Assembly: GCA_038118725.1 (NCBI GenBank)
Contig: JAYOIK010000057.1
Location: 1-35,641 of the forward strand
From: JADHLJ01 sp038118725
Lineage (GTDB): Bacteria; Pseudomonadota; Alphaproteobacteria; Thalassobaculales; Thalassobaculaceae
DNA length: 35,641 bases
Direction: 5' to 3'
This document shows positions 7,765-15,647 of the stretch, piece by piece; within the stretch, counting starts at the first letter, position 1; every line of letters begins with the position of its first letter. Made by a program: the position numbers and the translations under genes. The notes beneath the pieces were generated by a model. The model was not told the DNA's origin. It saw only the letters and a program-made list of their open reading frames with translations, and ran no database searches.

Positions 7765-7985
7765 GCTGGAAGATTTCATGTCCCGCCGATAGACCTCACA
7801 AATAATACGAATTCCGTCAATGCCTTGTACGATCAATCCAATTTTTAGCCGGACAGCAGTGATCACGATTTGGCGCTCCACAACCGACCAGCGTTGGACC
7901 GGTTCCTCGCCTTCGTCATCGGTCTCGCCTAACCCCATCTGTTATGCTTGTATGAATTCGGTTGGAGCGAGACGTGGGAACTATC

Positions 7986-8891
7986 ATGGCCACAGTCAAG
8001 AACACCATATTCTATCTTCTGCTGCTTTTTCCAATCGCCTTGACCAACGCAGCAGCCGCAAAAACTAAAACCCAATGCCGCTTCACCGAACCGATCGAGG
8101 TCTCGGAAAAAACACCCGCTTTCGGCCCGGCTTTGTCGGCGCTCGCGCGGTTGAGCGACGCGCGCATGACGGGCGATCCCGTTGAAGTCGAAACCATCGC
8201 CAAGGAGCTCGCGGGGATCCTCTCCCGCTATTCAGTTCCTTCGCACGGACGCGCCATGCTTGATGTGATCCGCCGCCTAGACTTTGCCGGTATGGACGCG
8301 GGTGCGCGCGCCACCTTCCGTCATTACCTCGCCCTGCTCGACCCGGTATCTCGGCAGTCCTCCGAAACCGCCACCGGGCATCTCGCCATCTATCTGCAAG
8401 CACATTCCTATGTTTACGATGCCAATGGCGAGGACCGGTTGAAGCGCCTACGCGTGCTCCAGAACCGGTTGCGCCGGGGACCGGAATGTTTCGCGCGTCG
8501 GTTCTTTCTCCGTCTCGAGCTCGCCCGCGATATTGGTGATCGTCATGGCAAAGCCGAGACGCGCCCGGATTTGGAAGAGCTGTGGAGGGACGCCGAGACG
8601 CTGCGAGGGGTCGAAATCCGCGGATATCCCCTGAGATGGAGCGGCTACAGTATGCTGACATGGGAAGCGGCGCGGTTTCGCCATTTCGATCTTGCCGAAG
8701 CCTGGCTGGCGGAGACGATACGCGAGGCCGACACGGTCGGATCCATCCCCGGCGTATCGGCTGAGATCGCCGGAGACATCAAGGAAATGGCGAAGGGCCT
8801 GTCGACGCTCGTTGCCCAGGAGAAAGACGCTTTCACCCGCGGCGAGGCTGGCATGGAGAAAGTCTTGGATATGTGGAATCATTTACGATGA
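7986..8891 (+). CDS. Secreted protein of unknown function
   Basis: I do not recognise this 301-aa protein. The start at 7986 is chosen over 7962 because it has a GTGGGAA ribosome site and begins a clean signal peptide (Lys, then a Leu/Phe-rich core, then ALTNAAAA with cleavage near residue 26). The mature part is mostly helical, rich in Arg, Glu and Leu, with two cysteines (in TQCRF and PECFARR) that could pair in the periplasm. The ending repeats of helix-like stretches (LAEAWLAETIREAD ... VAQEKDAFTRGEAGMEKVL) are compatible with a tetratricopeptide-like fold, which is only a guess. It ends 26 bases from the converging SDR gene. No neighbour hints at its job. Confidence 0.65.
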   Translation: MATVKNTIFYLLLLFPIALTNAAAAKTKTQCRFTEPIEVSEKTPAFGPALSALARLSDARMTGDPVEVETIAKELAGILSRYSVPSHGRAMLDVIRRLDFAGMDAGARATFRHYLALLDPVSRQSSETATGHLAIYLQAHSYVYDANGEDRLKRLRVLQNRLRRGPECFARRFFLRLELARDIGDRHGKAETRPDLEELWRDAETLRGVEIRGYPLRWSGYSMLTWEAARFRHFDLAEAWLAETIREADTVGSIPGVSAEIAGDIKEMAKGLSTLVAQEKDAFTRGEAGMEKVLDMWNHLR

Positions 8892-8917
8892 TTCCACGTC
8901 CCCCGCGCCGCGGGGCT

Positions 8918-9670
8918 TCAATAAACCGCGCGCCCTCCGGAGAGGTCGAAACAGGCGCCGGTGCTGAAGCCCAGGCGGTCCGAGGCGAGCCAGCAGACAA
9001 GCTCGGCGCATTCCTCGGCGGTGCCGAGGCGGGCCATCGGGCTCTTGTCGATCATGATCTTGACCAGCGCCGGGTCCGCGTTGCGCGCCATCTCGGTATC
9101 CAGCGCCGCCGGGGCGATGCAGTTGACCAGCACGCCGGATGTCGCGAGTTCCTTGCCCATCACCTTGGTCAACGCGATCACCCCGGCCTTCGACGCGCTA
9201 TAGGCGGCCATCGACGGCGTGCCGTCCTTGCCGGCGAGCGAGGCGATATTGACGATCCGGCCCCAACCCCGCCCGACCATCGCCGGCGCCGCGAGTTTCG
9301 AGCAGAGAAACGTGCCGGAGAGATTGACCTCCAAAACCCGGCGCCAAACCGCGCTATCGGTATCCGTAACGACCCCGGGGGCACCGATGATACCGGCGCT
9401 GTTGACCAGGATATCGACCTTGCCGTGGCTCCGGACGGCGTCGTCGAGCGCCACCGCGACCGCCGCGTCATCCGCGACATCCACCGTCGTTCCGGTCGCC
9501 CGGTCGCCCACCGCCAGATCCGCAAGCGCGGTGTCCAGCGCCGCCTGGTCGGCATCCCACAACGCGACCCGGCCACCGCGCGCCAGCATCATCCGGGCGC
9601 TTTCCAGCCCGATCCCCCGCGCGCCGCCGGTGATCACCGCGACCTTGGCTTCGAAATCCCCGTTGGTCAT
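8918..9670 (-). CDS. Short-chain dehydrogenase/reductase (SDR)
   Basis: The 250-aa protein is a classical SDR using NAD(P)H. It has the cofactor motif TGGARGIG (14-21), a DVADDAA segment, NSAGIIG (90-96), and the catalytic set Asn116, Ser144, Tyr157 and Lys161 (YSASK). Asp39 at the end of the second strand (LWDAD) suggests NAD(H) preference. The C-terminus ends in the common FDLSGGRAVY form. It resembles FabG-like and 3-hydroxyacyl or sugar-alcohol dehydrogenases, so the exact substrate is open. It is translated just after a small 86-aa gene, with 5 bases between them, so the two are probably one operon. Confidence 0.9.
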   Translation of the reverse strand: MTNGDFEAKVAVITGGARGIGLESARMMLARGGRVALWDADQAALDTALADLAVGDRATGTTVDVADDAAVAVALDDAVRSHGKVDILVNSAGIIGAPGVVTDTDSAVWRRVLEVNLSGTFLCSKLAAPAMVGRGWGRIVNIASLAGKDGTPSMAAYSASKAGVIALTKVMGKELATSGVLVNCIAPAALDTEMARNADPALVKIMIDKSPMARLGTAEECAELVCWLASDRLGFSTGACFDLSGGRAVY

Positions 9671-9675
9671 CGGTT

Positions 9676-9936
9676 CTATCCCTGGAAGTTAGCGTCCTCG
9701 GAGAGGGTGAACTCTCCGGCGCGGATGCGTTCAGGCCATTCCGTCACCATTTCGGCCACGGCCTCCTCGCCGTAGTGCTCGATCATATCGGTGAGCGAGG
9801 CGAAGATCGCCGAGGACGCCACCATCTCGGCGGCGATCCCCTGGGCCAGGGCATCCTCCCAGACCTCCAGGATCATCTTCAATGCCAGGCGTTTCTGTTC
9901 GTCCTCGGGCAGGAACATTCCGTCGTCTTGTGACAT
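9676..9936 (-). CDS. Small acidic protein of unknown function
   Basis: This 86-aa frame is supported by its position: it starts 58 bases from the divergent mnmC start and ends 5 bases before the SDR ATG, the spacing of an operon. The product is acidic and apparently helical (EQKRLALKMILEVWEDALAQGI ... IFASLTDMIEHYGEEAVAEMVTEWPERI), with no Cys, signal peptide or membrane segment. I do not recognise a family. The middle part overlaps the rejected 5' extension of the mnmC frame on the other strand. Confidence 0.65.
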   Translation of the reverse strand: MSQDDGMFLPEDEQKRLALKMILEVWEDALAQGIAAEMVASSAIFASLTDMIEHYGEEAVAEMVTEWPERIRAGEFTLSEDANFQG

Positions 9937-9994
9937 GCGTCGCTCGCAATTTCAGGTGATTGAAGCCTTGGTCGCGAGAATGCATGCTGGACCA

Positions 9995-12031
9995 ATGAAA
10001 GTCACCCCATCCGATGCCGTCGCCTACTATCAACCGGAGCCGCGCGGGAGGGCATCCGACACGCGGTCAAATCCCGAGGAACGCGACCCCTATTTGGTTT
10101 GGCGAGATCGCGGCACGCCGGCATCCGACCGCTTCGGCGACGTCTACTATTCTCGCGAGGACGGATTGGCGGAAAGCCGGCACACCTTCCTCGCCGGCAA
10201 CCACTTGCCTGAGGCCTGGGCGAGCAAGGCGCTCTTCGTCATCGGAGAAACCGGGTTCGGCACCGGCCTCAACTTTCTGGCGACTTGGAAGGCGTGGCGA
10301 GAGACCGCGTCACCGGACGCGGTGCTGCATTATCTGGCGGTGGAGGGATATCCGTTGAGCCGCGGGCGGCTTGGGGAATGCCTGGCGCCTTGGGGTGAAC
10401 TCGCGGCGTTTTCCGAACCGCTTCTCAAGGCCTACCCGCCGGTGCATGACGGGTTTCATCGCCTCTGGTTCGACCAGGGCCGGGTGGCGTTGACCCTTCT
10501 GATCGGGGACGTTCGCGCGGTCCTGAACGAGGCCGAGGCGCGAGTCAACGCCTGGTTCCTCGACGGTTTCGCTCCCGCGCGCAATCCCGAGATGTGGTCA
10601 CCGGAGGTCTTGACCGAGATCGCGCGGCTATCCGCGCCCCGCGCGAGCCTGGCGACGTTCACCGTCGCCCGCGCGGTGCGGCAGGACCTCTCAATGGCTG
10701 GGTTTACGCTCGAAAAACGCCCCGGATTTGGCCGCAAGAGAGAAATGCTGACCGGTCGTTTCACGGGGCCGTCGCCAAGTTCCAAAGTACCGCCCTGGTA
10801 TCGCCCGCCCCCACCCGCGTCTCGATCCGCCACCACCGCCATCATCGGGGCCGGCATCGCCGGTAGCGCGGTGGCGAGCGCGCTCCACCGGCGCGGCATC
10901 ACCCCGCTGCTGATCGATCGTCGCGACCGCGTCGCCGCCGAGACTTCCGGCAACCCGACCGCCCTTGTCTCGCCGCGTATCGAACGCGGAGGCGGCGAGG
11001 CCGCGCTGTTTCACGACCGGGCCTATCGGATGACCATCGCGGCGATCGAGGCCTCCGGTTTGCCGTGGCAGTCGCGAGGCGCGATCCGGCTCGACGGCGA
11101 GAAGGAAATCCCGACGCGTCTTTGGCCCGGCGCCGTCGCGCGTTTAGCCCCCGGGGAAGCGTCGGCGCGGGCCGGGATCAACCTCGACCAAGCCGCGCTG
11201 TGGTTTCCCGAGGCGGGCTTGATCGACCCCGCGGCATTCTGCGAACACCTTTCCAAGGGCGCCGAGACACGGTTCAACACCGCCGTCGACGCCCTCGAAC
11301 AACAGGACGAGGGGTGGCGAGCCCTCGACCGCGGCGGCGCGGCGCTTGCCGACGCGGAGACAATCATCGTCGCGTCGGGCGGTGGTTCAGAGAGCTTCGC
11401 GCCGCTGTCCTGGCTCCCGCTCCGGCCCGTGTTGGGACAACTTTCCCAAGTGCCCGAGGGTGAGAGAAGCCGGGCCCTGGCAAGCACGTTGATCTGGGGC
11501 GGGTATCTAACCCCGGCCAACGGCGGCTCGCATGTTCTCGGCGCGACCCACGAGCGCGGGTCTCACGACCCCCGGCAATGGCCGTGGCCGGTCACCGAGG
11601 CGGCGCACCACCGGAATTTTCGAGAAGCGCCGCCCGCGGCGCGGCGCCTGTTCGGCGTGCCGGAGACCGAAGGCTGGACGGGACGAGCGGCGCTGCGATG
11701 CGCCCTGCCGGATCACCTCCCCGCCGCCGGACCGGTGGCCCAGGCCGACGCGTTCCTGGAACAATTCGCGCGCCTGCGTCATGGCCCACGTGGGGCCTTC
11801 CCCACCGCCGCGCGTCATCATCCCGGCCTCCATGTCCTGACCGGACTTGGTGGCCGCGGCGTTACGACCGCCGTCCTGGCGGCCGAGGTGTTGGTCAGCC
11901 AGATTCTCGGGGAACCTTGGCCGATCGAGCGCCGCGCGGCCTTGGCCCTGGCGCCGTCGCGCTTCTTGTTTCGCCGAGCCCGCCATGGCGCGTCGTCGGA
12001 AACACCAGCGATCCAGGAGACGGTACGATGA
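9995..12031 (+). CDS. mnmC: Bifunctional tRNA mnm5s2U biosynthesis protein MnmC
   Basis: MnmC completes the mnm5(s2)U modification at the wobble base of several tRNAs: a C-terminal FAD domain removes the carboxymethyl group and an N-terminal SAM methyltransferase adds methyl. The 678-aa frame has both halves: the SAM motif GETGFGTGLNF (84-94) with DGFAPARNPEMW further on, and the FAD-binding GAGIAG motif (about 284-289) with a C-terminal GLGGRGVTTAVLAAEVL. Length matches the fused family. The start at 9995 (MKVTPSDAV) begins where family homology begins; an ATG at 9980 is an alternative. Its stop overlaps the next start by 4 bases (ATGA). Confidence 0.93.
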   Translation: MKVTPSDAVAYYQPEPRGRASDTRSNPEERDPYLVWRDRGTPASDRFGDVYYSREDGLAESRHTFLAGNHLPEAWASKALFVIGETGFGTGLNFLATWKAWRETASPDAVLHYLAVEGYPLSRGRLGECLAPWGELAAFSEPLLKAYPPVHDGFHRLWFDQGRVALTLLIGDVRAVLNEAEARVNAWFLDGFAPARNPEMWSPEVLTEIARLSAPRASLATFTVARAVRQDLSMAGFTLEKRPGFGRKREMLTGRFTGPSPSSKVPPWYRPPPPASRSATTAIIGAGIAGSAVASALHRRGITPLLIDRRDRVAAETSGNPTALVSPRIERGGGEAALFHDRAYRMTIAAIEASGLPWQSRGAIRLDGEKEIPTRLWPGAVARLAPGEASARAGINLDQAALWFPEAGLIDPAAFCEHLSKGAETRFNTAVDALEQQDEGWRALDRGGAALADAETIIVASGGGSESFAPLSWLPLRPVLGQLSQVPEGERSRALASTLIWGGYLTPANGGSHVLGATHERGSHDPRQWPWPVTEAAHHRNFREAPPAARRLFGVPETEGWTGRAALRCALPDHLPAAGPVAQADAFLEQFARLRHGPRGAFPTAARHHPGLHVLTGLGGRGVTTAVLAAEVLVSQILGEPWPIERRAALALAPSRFLFRRARHGASSETPAIQETVR

Positions 12032-12984
12032 TCCACCCACGCCCCCTCGGCCTCGTCGCGCTCTTCATGACGGTGTTCATGCTCGCCAACCCGCCGGCCA
12101 ACGCCGAGATCGCCGCCCAGCCCGGATTGATCTGGGACGTCGCCGCCCGCGCGCCGATCACCCGGCAAGCCTTGGAGGACCGGTTCGCCACCGCGGATTA
12201 TGTTCTCCTGGGCGAGAAACACGACAATCCTAGACACCACGAACTGCAGGCCGAGATCATCCACGCGATGCTCGAGGCCGGTCGTCGCCCCAGTGTGGTT
12301 TGGGAAATGCTGCCGCGCGCCAAGCAACCAGTGCTGGACACCTTTCTCGCGCAAAACGAGCCGATGCCCGACACCTTCGCCGAGGCGGTTGGATGGAGCA
12401 AACTCGGCTGGGGCGACTGGTCGCTGTTTCGCCCGATCGCGGCGGTAGCGCTCGCCGGACGACTGGTGCAAATCGCCGGTGGGCTGGATCGATCCGATGT
12501 CCGTTCCGTGGCGCGTGGCGGACTGTCGGCGCTTCCCCCGGAGGTCGCCGCGCGGCTTACGGCGGACGAACCGCTATCGGCGCCGCAACGCCGCGTCATC
12601 GGGGACGCGGTCTATCATGGGCATTGCGGTTTCGTGCCGCGTGATCGTCTGGGCCCGATGATCTCGGTACAGATCGCGCGGGACCTGGCGCTGGCCGACG
12701 CGGTCGCGCGATCCGCGCCGCCCGAGGGATCCGTGCTGATCGCGGGCGCTCAACATGTTCGCCTCGACGCCGGGGCGCCGGTGCATCTCGCGCGCATCCG
12801 GCCCGGCTCAACCGTTCTTAGCATCCGCTTCGTCGAGGCGACGTTCGAGAACCCGCCCGACCCACTCGAATTGGACCGGGCCGGGGTACACGACTATCTC
12901 TGGTTCACCCGACCGGGCCTGGCCAAGGACTACTGTGCCGACCTCGCCAAGAAGTTCGGCGTGAAGCCCAAACCCTCGCCGTGA
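12028..12984 (+). CDS. ChaN-like haem-binding/iron-regulated protein
   Basis: The 318-aa protein begins with a signal peptide ending NPPANA just before E27, so it is exported; no lipobox Cys is seen, unlike classical ChaN lipoproteins. The mature part matches the ChaN/haem-uptake family: LLGEKHDNPRHHELQ near residue 53, WEMLPRAKQPVLDTFL, a central DAVYHGHCG with possible haem-contact His/Tyr, and VLIAGAQHVRLDAGAPVHL near the end. ChaN binds haem in Campylobacter; the role here is inferred. It overlaps the mnmC stop as ATGA, suggesting translational coupling with a tRNA-modification gene, an unexpected pairing. It converges on the TcuA-like gene with an 18-base gap. Confidence 0.82.
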   Translation: MIHPRPLGLVALFMTVFMLANPPANAEIAAQPGLIWDVAARAPITRQALEDRFATADYVLLGEKHDNPRHHELQAEIIHAMLEAGRRPSVVWEMLPRAKQPVLDTFLAQNEPMPDTFAEAVGWSKLGWGDWSLFRPIAAVALAGRLVQIAGGLDRSDVRSVARGGLSALPPEVAARLTADEPLSAPQRRVIGDAVYHGHCGFVPRDRLGPMISVQIARDLALADAVARSAPPEGSVLIAGAQHVRLDAGAPVHLARIRPGSTVLSIRFVEATFENPPDPLELDRAGVHDYLWFTRPGLAKDYCADLAKKFGVKPKPSP

Positions 12985-13002
12985 GGTCCGGCCCGATGGT
13001 CG

Positions 13003-14499
13003 TTACGCGCCGGAGTTGTGGCCCATCATGGCTTCCCTGCCCGCCGCCGCGCCGGCAATGCGTCCGAAGACCGCGCCGTTGATCAGCCCGCTGCCGCCGG
13101 GATAGTTGAAATAGAAGATGCCGCCGACCATTTCGCCGGCCGCGAACAGACCCTTTAACGGCTTGTAGTCGGTGCTCTGCACCTGGGCATTGCCGTCGAT
13201 CCGAACGCCACCGAAGGTGAAGGTGAGCCCACAAGTCACCTGATAGGCCTCGAAGGGCCCCTCATCGAGCGTGTTCGCCCAGTTCGACTTGACCACGTCG
13301 AGCCCCTTGGTGGTGCGCCCGTCCTTGACGTTCGGATTGAACGGAATGTCCGTGCGCACGGCGGCGTTCCAGCGCTTGATCTCGTCGACGAAAGCCGCCG
13401 CGTCGACTCCCTCGAGCTTGGGCGCCAGTTCCTCGATCGTGTCCGCGGTGACTTTTGTAACCTGACGGATCCGATACTCGTCACGCAGCAGATGGGTGAC
13501 CTTCTGATCAAAGATCTGCCAGGCGAACTGGTTCGGCTGGTTGAGGATCACACGCCCGTACTTGGCGTAGGTGTAGTTACGGAAATCGGCGCCCTCGTCG
13601 ACGAAGCGTCGGCCCGTCGCGTTGACCATGATGCCGAAGGGATAACTGTGCTTCTGGAAGGCATCGCCGACCGCGAGATCGCCGAACTCCGGCGCGTTGC
13701 GATCCCAGCCGACCGCGTGACATCCAGACCAGTTGCCCATGGTACTGGCGCCGACATCGGTGGCCATGCGGATCCCGTCGCCGACATTGTAGGGCGTGCC
13801 ACGGACCTTCGCGAGATCCCAGCCCGGGCCGAGATAACGGGTGCGCCACTCGCTATTGGCCTGGAAGCCGCCGGCCGCCAGGACCACCGACTTACAGGCG
13901 ATTTCCTTGATCTCGCCCTCGTGGCGGATCTTGACGCCGGAAACCGACACCCCGTCGCTGATCAGATCGACCGCCCGCGCCTCGAAAAGGATATCGATCC
14001 CGCGATCCCGCGCCGCTTTCCATTCCGCTTCGACTAGGCCGGGACCGCCGCCATAGGATTCGATGGTCAGGCCCCCCCAGAACTTGAACTTGCCGTCCAC
14101 CTTGAAGGCCTGCCGTCCCCAGATCGGCGCGAAGCGGATGCCCTTGCCGCGCAGCCATTTCAGGGTCTCGAAGGAATTCTTGACCAGGATCTCGACCAGT
14201 TCCGGATCGGTGCGGTACTCGGTCACGCGGAACATGTCGTCAAAGAACTGATCCTCGGTATAGGTGCCGAAATCAGTGATCTCGCACTCGGCGTCGGTAA
14301 GGTCGGGCATCAGTTCGCGCAGATCGTCAACGCCGTTGTAGACCGTGCGGATCGCGCCGGCGGTGAAGCGGGTATTGCCGCCACCAAGCTCTTCCGGCGC
14401 GGCTTCCAGCACCAGAACCTTGGCGCCACTTTCCTCGGCCGACAGCGCGGCGCACATGGCGGCGTTTCCGGCGCCCACGACAACGACATCATATTCCAT
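13003..14499 (-). CDS. FAD-dependent tricarballylate dehydrogenase-like flavoprotein (TcuA family)
   Basis: The 498-aa protein belongs to the fumarate-reductase/succinate-dehydrogenase flavoprotein superfamily and reads closest to TcuA, which oxidises tricarballylate to cis-aconitate. Seen are the FAD motif GAGNAAM near the N-terminus, GGGNTRFTAGAIRT, GRRFVDEG around residue 300 and a C-terminal GGIFYFNYPGGSGLINGAVFGRIAG, the terminal FAD-binding region. The start is ATG 14499, with AGAGGG 8 bases upstream; the longer frame starting at 14589 lacks a ribosome site. TcuB and TcuC (electron transfer, transporter) are not in the window. A GntR-type palindrome lies 80 bases upstream, consistent with substrate-induced control. 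Confidence 0.75.
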   Translation of the reverse strand: MEYDVVVVGAGNAAMCAALSAEESGAKVLVLEAAPEELGGGNTRFTAGAIRTVYNGVDDLRELMPDLTDAECEITDFGTYTEDQFFDDMFRVTEYRTDPELVEILVKNSFETLKWLRGKGIRFAPIWGRQAFKVDGKFKFWGGLTIESYGGGPGLVEAEWKAARDRGIDILFEARAVDLISDGVSVSGVKIRHEGEIKEIACKSVVLAAGGFQANSEWRTRYLGPGWDLAKVRGTPYNVGDGIRMATDVGASTMGNWSGCHAVGWDRNAPEFGDLAVGDAFQKHSYPFGIMVNATGRRFVDEGADFRNYTYAKYGRVILNQPNQFAWQIFDQKVTHLLRDEYRIRQVTKVTADTIEELAPKLEGVDAAAFVDEIKRWNAAVRTDIPFNPNVKDGRTTKGLDVVKSNWANTLDEGPFEAYQVTCGLTFTFGGVRIDGNAQVQSTDYKPLKGLFAAGEMVGGIFYFNYPGGSGLINGAVFGRIAGAAAGREAMMGHNSGA

Positions 14500-14578
14500 C
14501 TCGAGAACCCTCTTCATCCGATCCATCCGGCGCGCCATTAGCCGTCGCCATGACTGCGGGTTTCTAGCATCGCTTGGG

Positions 14579-14590
14579 ATTGTATACAAT
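14579..14590. promoter_or_regulatory. GntR (FCD-type) operator-like palindrome
   Basis: ATTGTATACAAT is a perfect 12-base palindrome in the spacer between the TcuA-like gene (start 14499, minus strand) and the merF-like gene (start 14656, plus strand). Sequences of the form TTGTATACAA are typical binding sites of FadR/VanR-group GntR regulators of organic-acid catabolism. It most likely serves the flavoprotein gene. No GntR gene is in the window. Confidence 0.55.
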
Positions 14591-14655
14591 GTGCCGTTCG
14601 GTCGCGGGGAGAGGCGCGGGTTGGATGCCCCGACGCTCTCGAGTAAGCTTACGAA

Positions 14656-14859
14656 ATGAAATACAAAATCATGCTCCGCATTGGGCTTGCCGGCACGCTG
14701 GTCACGGCGATCTGCTGTTTCACGCCCGCGCTGGTGGTAACGCTTACGGCGCTTGGGCTCGCGAGCGCGATCGCCGGGGTTGATGCCTTCCTAATCCCGT
14801 TGCTCGGGCTGTTCACCGCCTTCACGTTCTGGGCCTACACACGGCGAAACGATGACTAG
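14656..14859 (+). CDS. merF: MerF-like mercuric ion transport protein, short form
   Basis: The 67-aa product has two membrane segments (about 8-31 and 38-60) and the Cys20-Cys21 pair in AICCFTPALVV, the pattern of MerF, which passes Hg(II) across the inner membrane. Classical MerF is about 81 aa and has a second vicinal Cys pair in its C-terminal tail; here the protein stops at RRNDD and lacks it. The following gene starts inside this one (8-base overlap) and encodes an 11-Cys protein, so the two are surely co-expressed. A GTAAGCTTAC palindrome lies at 14643-14652, just before the start. No merR, merA or merP is seen nearby. Confidence 0.75.
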   Translation: MKYKIMLRIGLAGTLVTAICCFTPALVVTLTALGLASAIAGVDAFLIPLLGLFTAFTFWAYTRRNDD

Positions 14860-15070
14860 AACCACGGTCGAGTTACGCTCCACCATAACCTGTCCGGACT
14901 GCGGTCACGTCGAGACCGAGACCATGCCCACCGATGCCTGTCAGTATTTCTATGACTGCAAGGGCTGCGGAATCGTCTTGAAGCCCAAGCCCGGCGATTG
15001 TTGCGTCTATTGCTCATACGCGACCGTGCCCTGCCCGCCGATCCAAGAGGGCGCGGCCTGTTGCACTTGA
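14852..15070 (+). CDS. GDCCVxC-domain cysteine-rich protein
   Basis: The 72-aa protein carries a two-Cys TCPDCGH knuckle (Cys14, Cys17), then Cys30, 36 and 39, the GDCCVYC motif (Cys50, 51, 54) with PCPPIQ after it, and a terminal Cys70-Cys71 pair: 11 Cys in all. This is the GDCCVxC family of small (seleno)proteins that travel with MerF; here all positions are encoded as Cys and no internal TGA occurs. The likely role is capturing Hg(II) or a similar soft metal in the cytoplasm and accepting it from MerF. It overlaps the merF-like gene by 8 bases. Function of the family is inferred from context, not from assays known to me. Confidence 0.78.
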   Translation: MTRTTVELRSTITCPDCGHVETETMPTDACQYFYDCKGCGIVLKPKPGDCCVYCSYATVPCPPIQEGAACCT

Positions 15071-15116
15071 GGTGACCATTCACCATCTACGCGGAAACGA
15101 CGCGCGGAGAGTCGAC

Positions 15117-15569
15117 ATGCCGGAACAACCCATCAAGAAAGCCCGCGCGGTGGGCATCAACCATATCGGCCTGGAGGTCGATGACATCGACGCGGCGCTG
15201 GAATTCTACGGCGACATCTTTGAGTTCAGTTTGCGAAGCCGGTCCGAGACCCAAGCATTCATCGACATGGGGGACCAGTTCATCAATCTCGCCTCGCCCC
15301 GACGCCAGGGCCCGGACGATGATCGCCATTTCGGCTTTGTCGTGGATGACCCGGACGCGGTTCGCGCCGCGCTGGCGGCCAAGGGCGTCGAGGTGATCGG
15401 CCCCCGAAACAACAATTTTTTCGACCCCTGGGGTAATCGGATCGAGATCGTCGGCTACAAGGGCATCCAGTTCTCCAAGACCGAGGCGGTGTTGAACGGC
15501 ATGGGGCTTGGCGGCCTCGAAAAAACCGACGCGGCGAAACGGGAACTGGCGGAAAAGGGGCTCGGTTGA
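15117..15569 (+). CDS. VOC (glyoxalase/bleomycin-resistance) family protein
   Basis: The 150-aa protein is a single vicinal-oxygen-chelate unit pair: INHIGLEVDDIDAALEFYGDIFEF at the start with the metal-ligand His, a central RHFGFVVDDPDAVRAAL and FFDPWGNRIEIVGY near the end with the C-terminal Glu ligand. The start at 15117 has a GGAGA ribosome site; an earlier ATG at 15072 would add 15 residues without family support. It lies 46 bases after the GDCCVxC gene on the same strand and may be co-transcribed, but VOC proteins have many roles (isomerase, dioxygenase, thiol transfer, resistance), so a mercury link is only possible. Confidence 0.82.
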   Translation: MPEQPIKKARAVGINHIGLEVDDIDAALEFYGDIFEFSLRSRSETQAFIDMGDQFINLASPRRQGPDDDRHFGFVVDDPDAVRAALAAKGVEVIGPRNNNFFDPWGNRIEIVGYKGIQFSKTEAVLNGMGLGGLEKTDAAKRELAEKGLG

Positions 15570-15647
15570 CCCGTTCCAGGCGTCGCGGGCTGTCACGAAA
15601 CCCCGACATCCTCTATTGTCGGTCTCCTATCATCCAAAGGAACCGCG

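Noticed and set aside
7585..7938. Minus-strand frame of 117 codons through the inverted-repeat element
   Set aside because: The RRPGLDPG string is the usual translation of this repeat type; the frame has no independent coding support.
14643..14652. GTAAGCTTAC palindrome just before merF as a MerR operator
   Set aside because: MerR operators are longer dyads within a 19-base promoter spacer; no matching -35/-10 pair is seen, so it is noted only.
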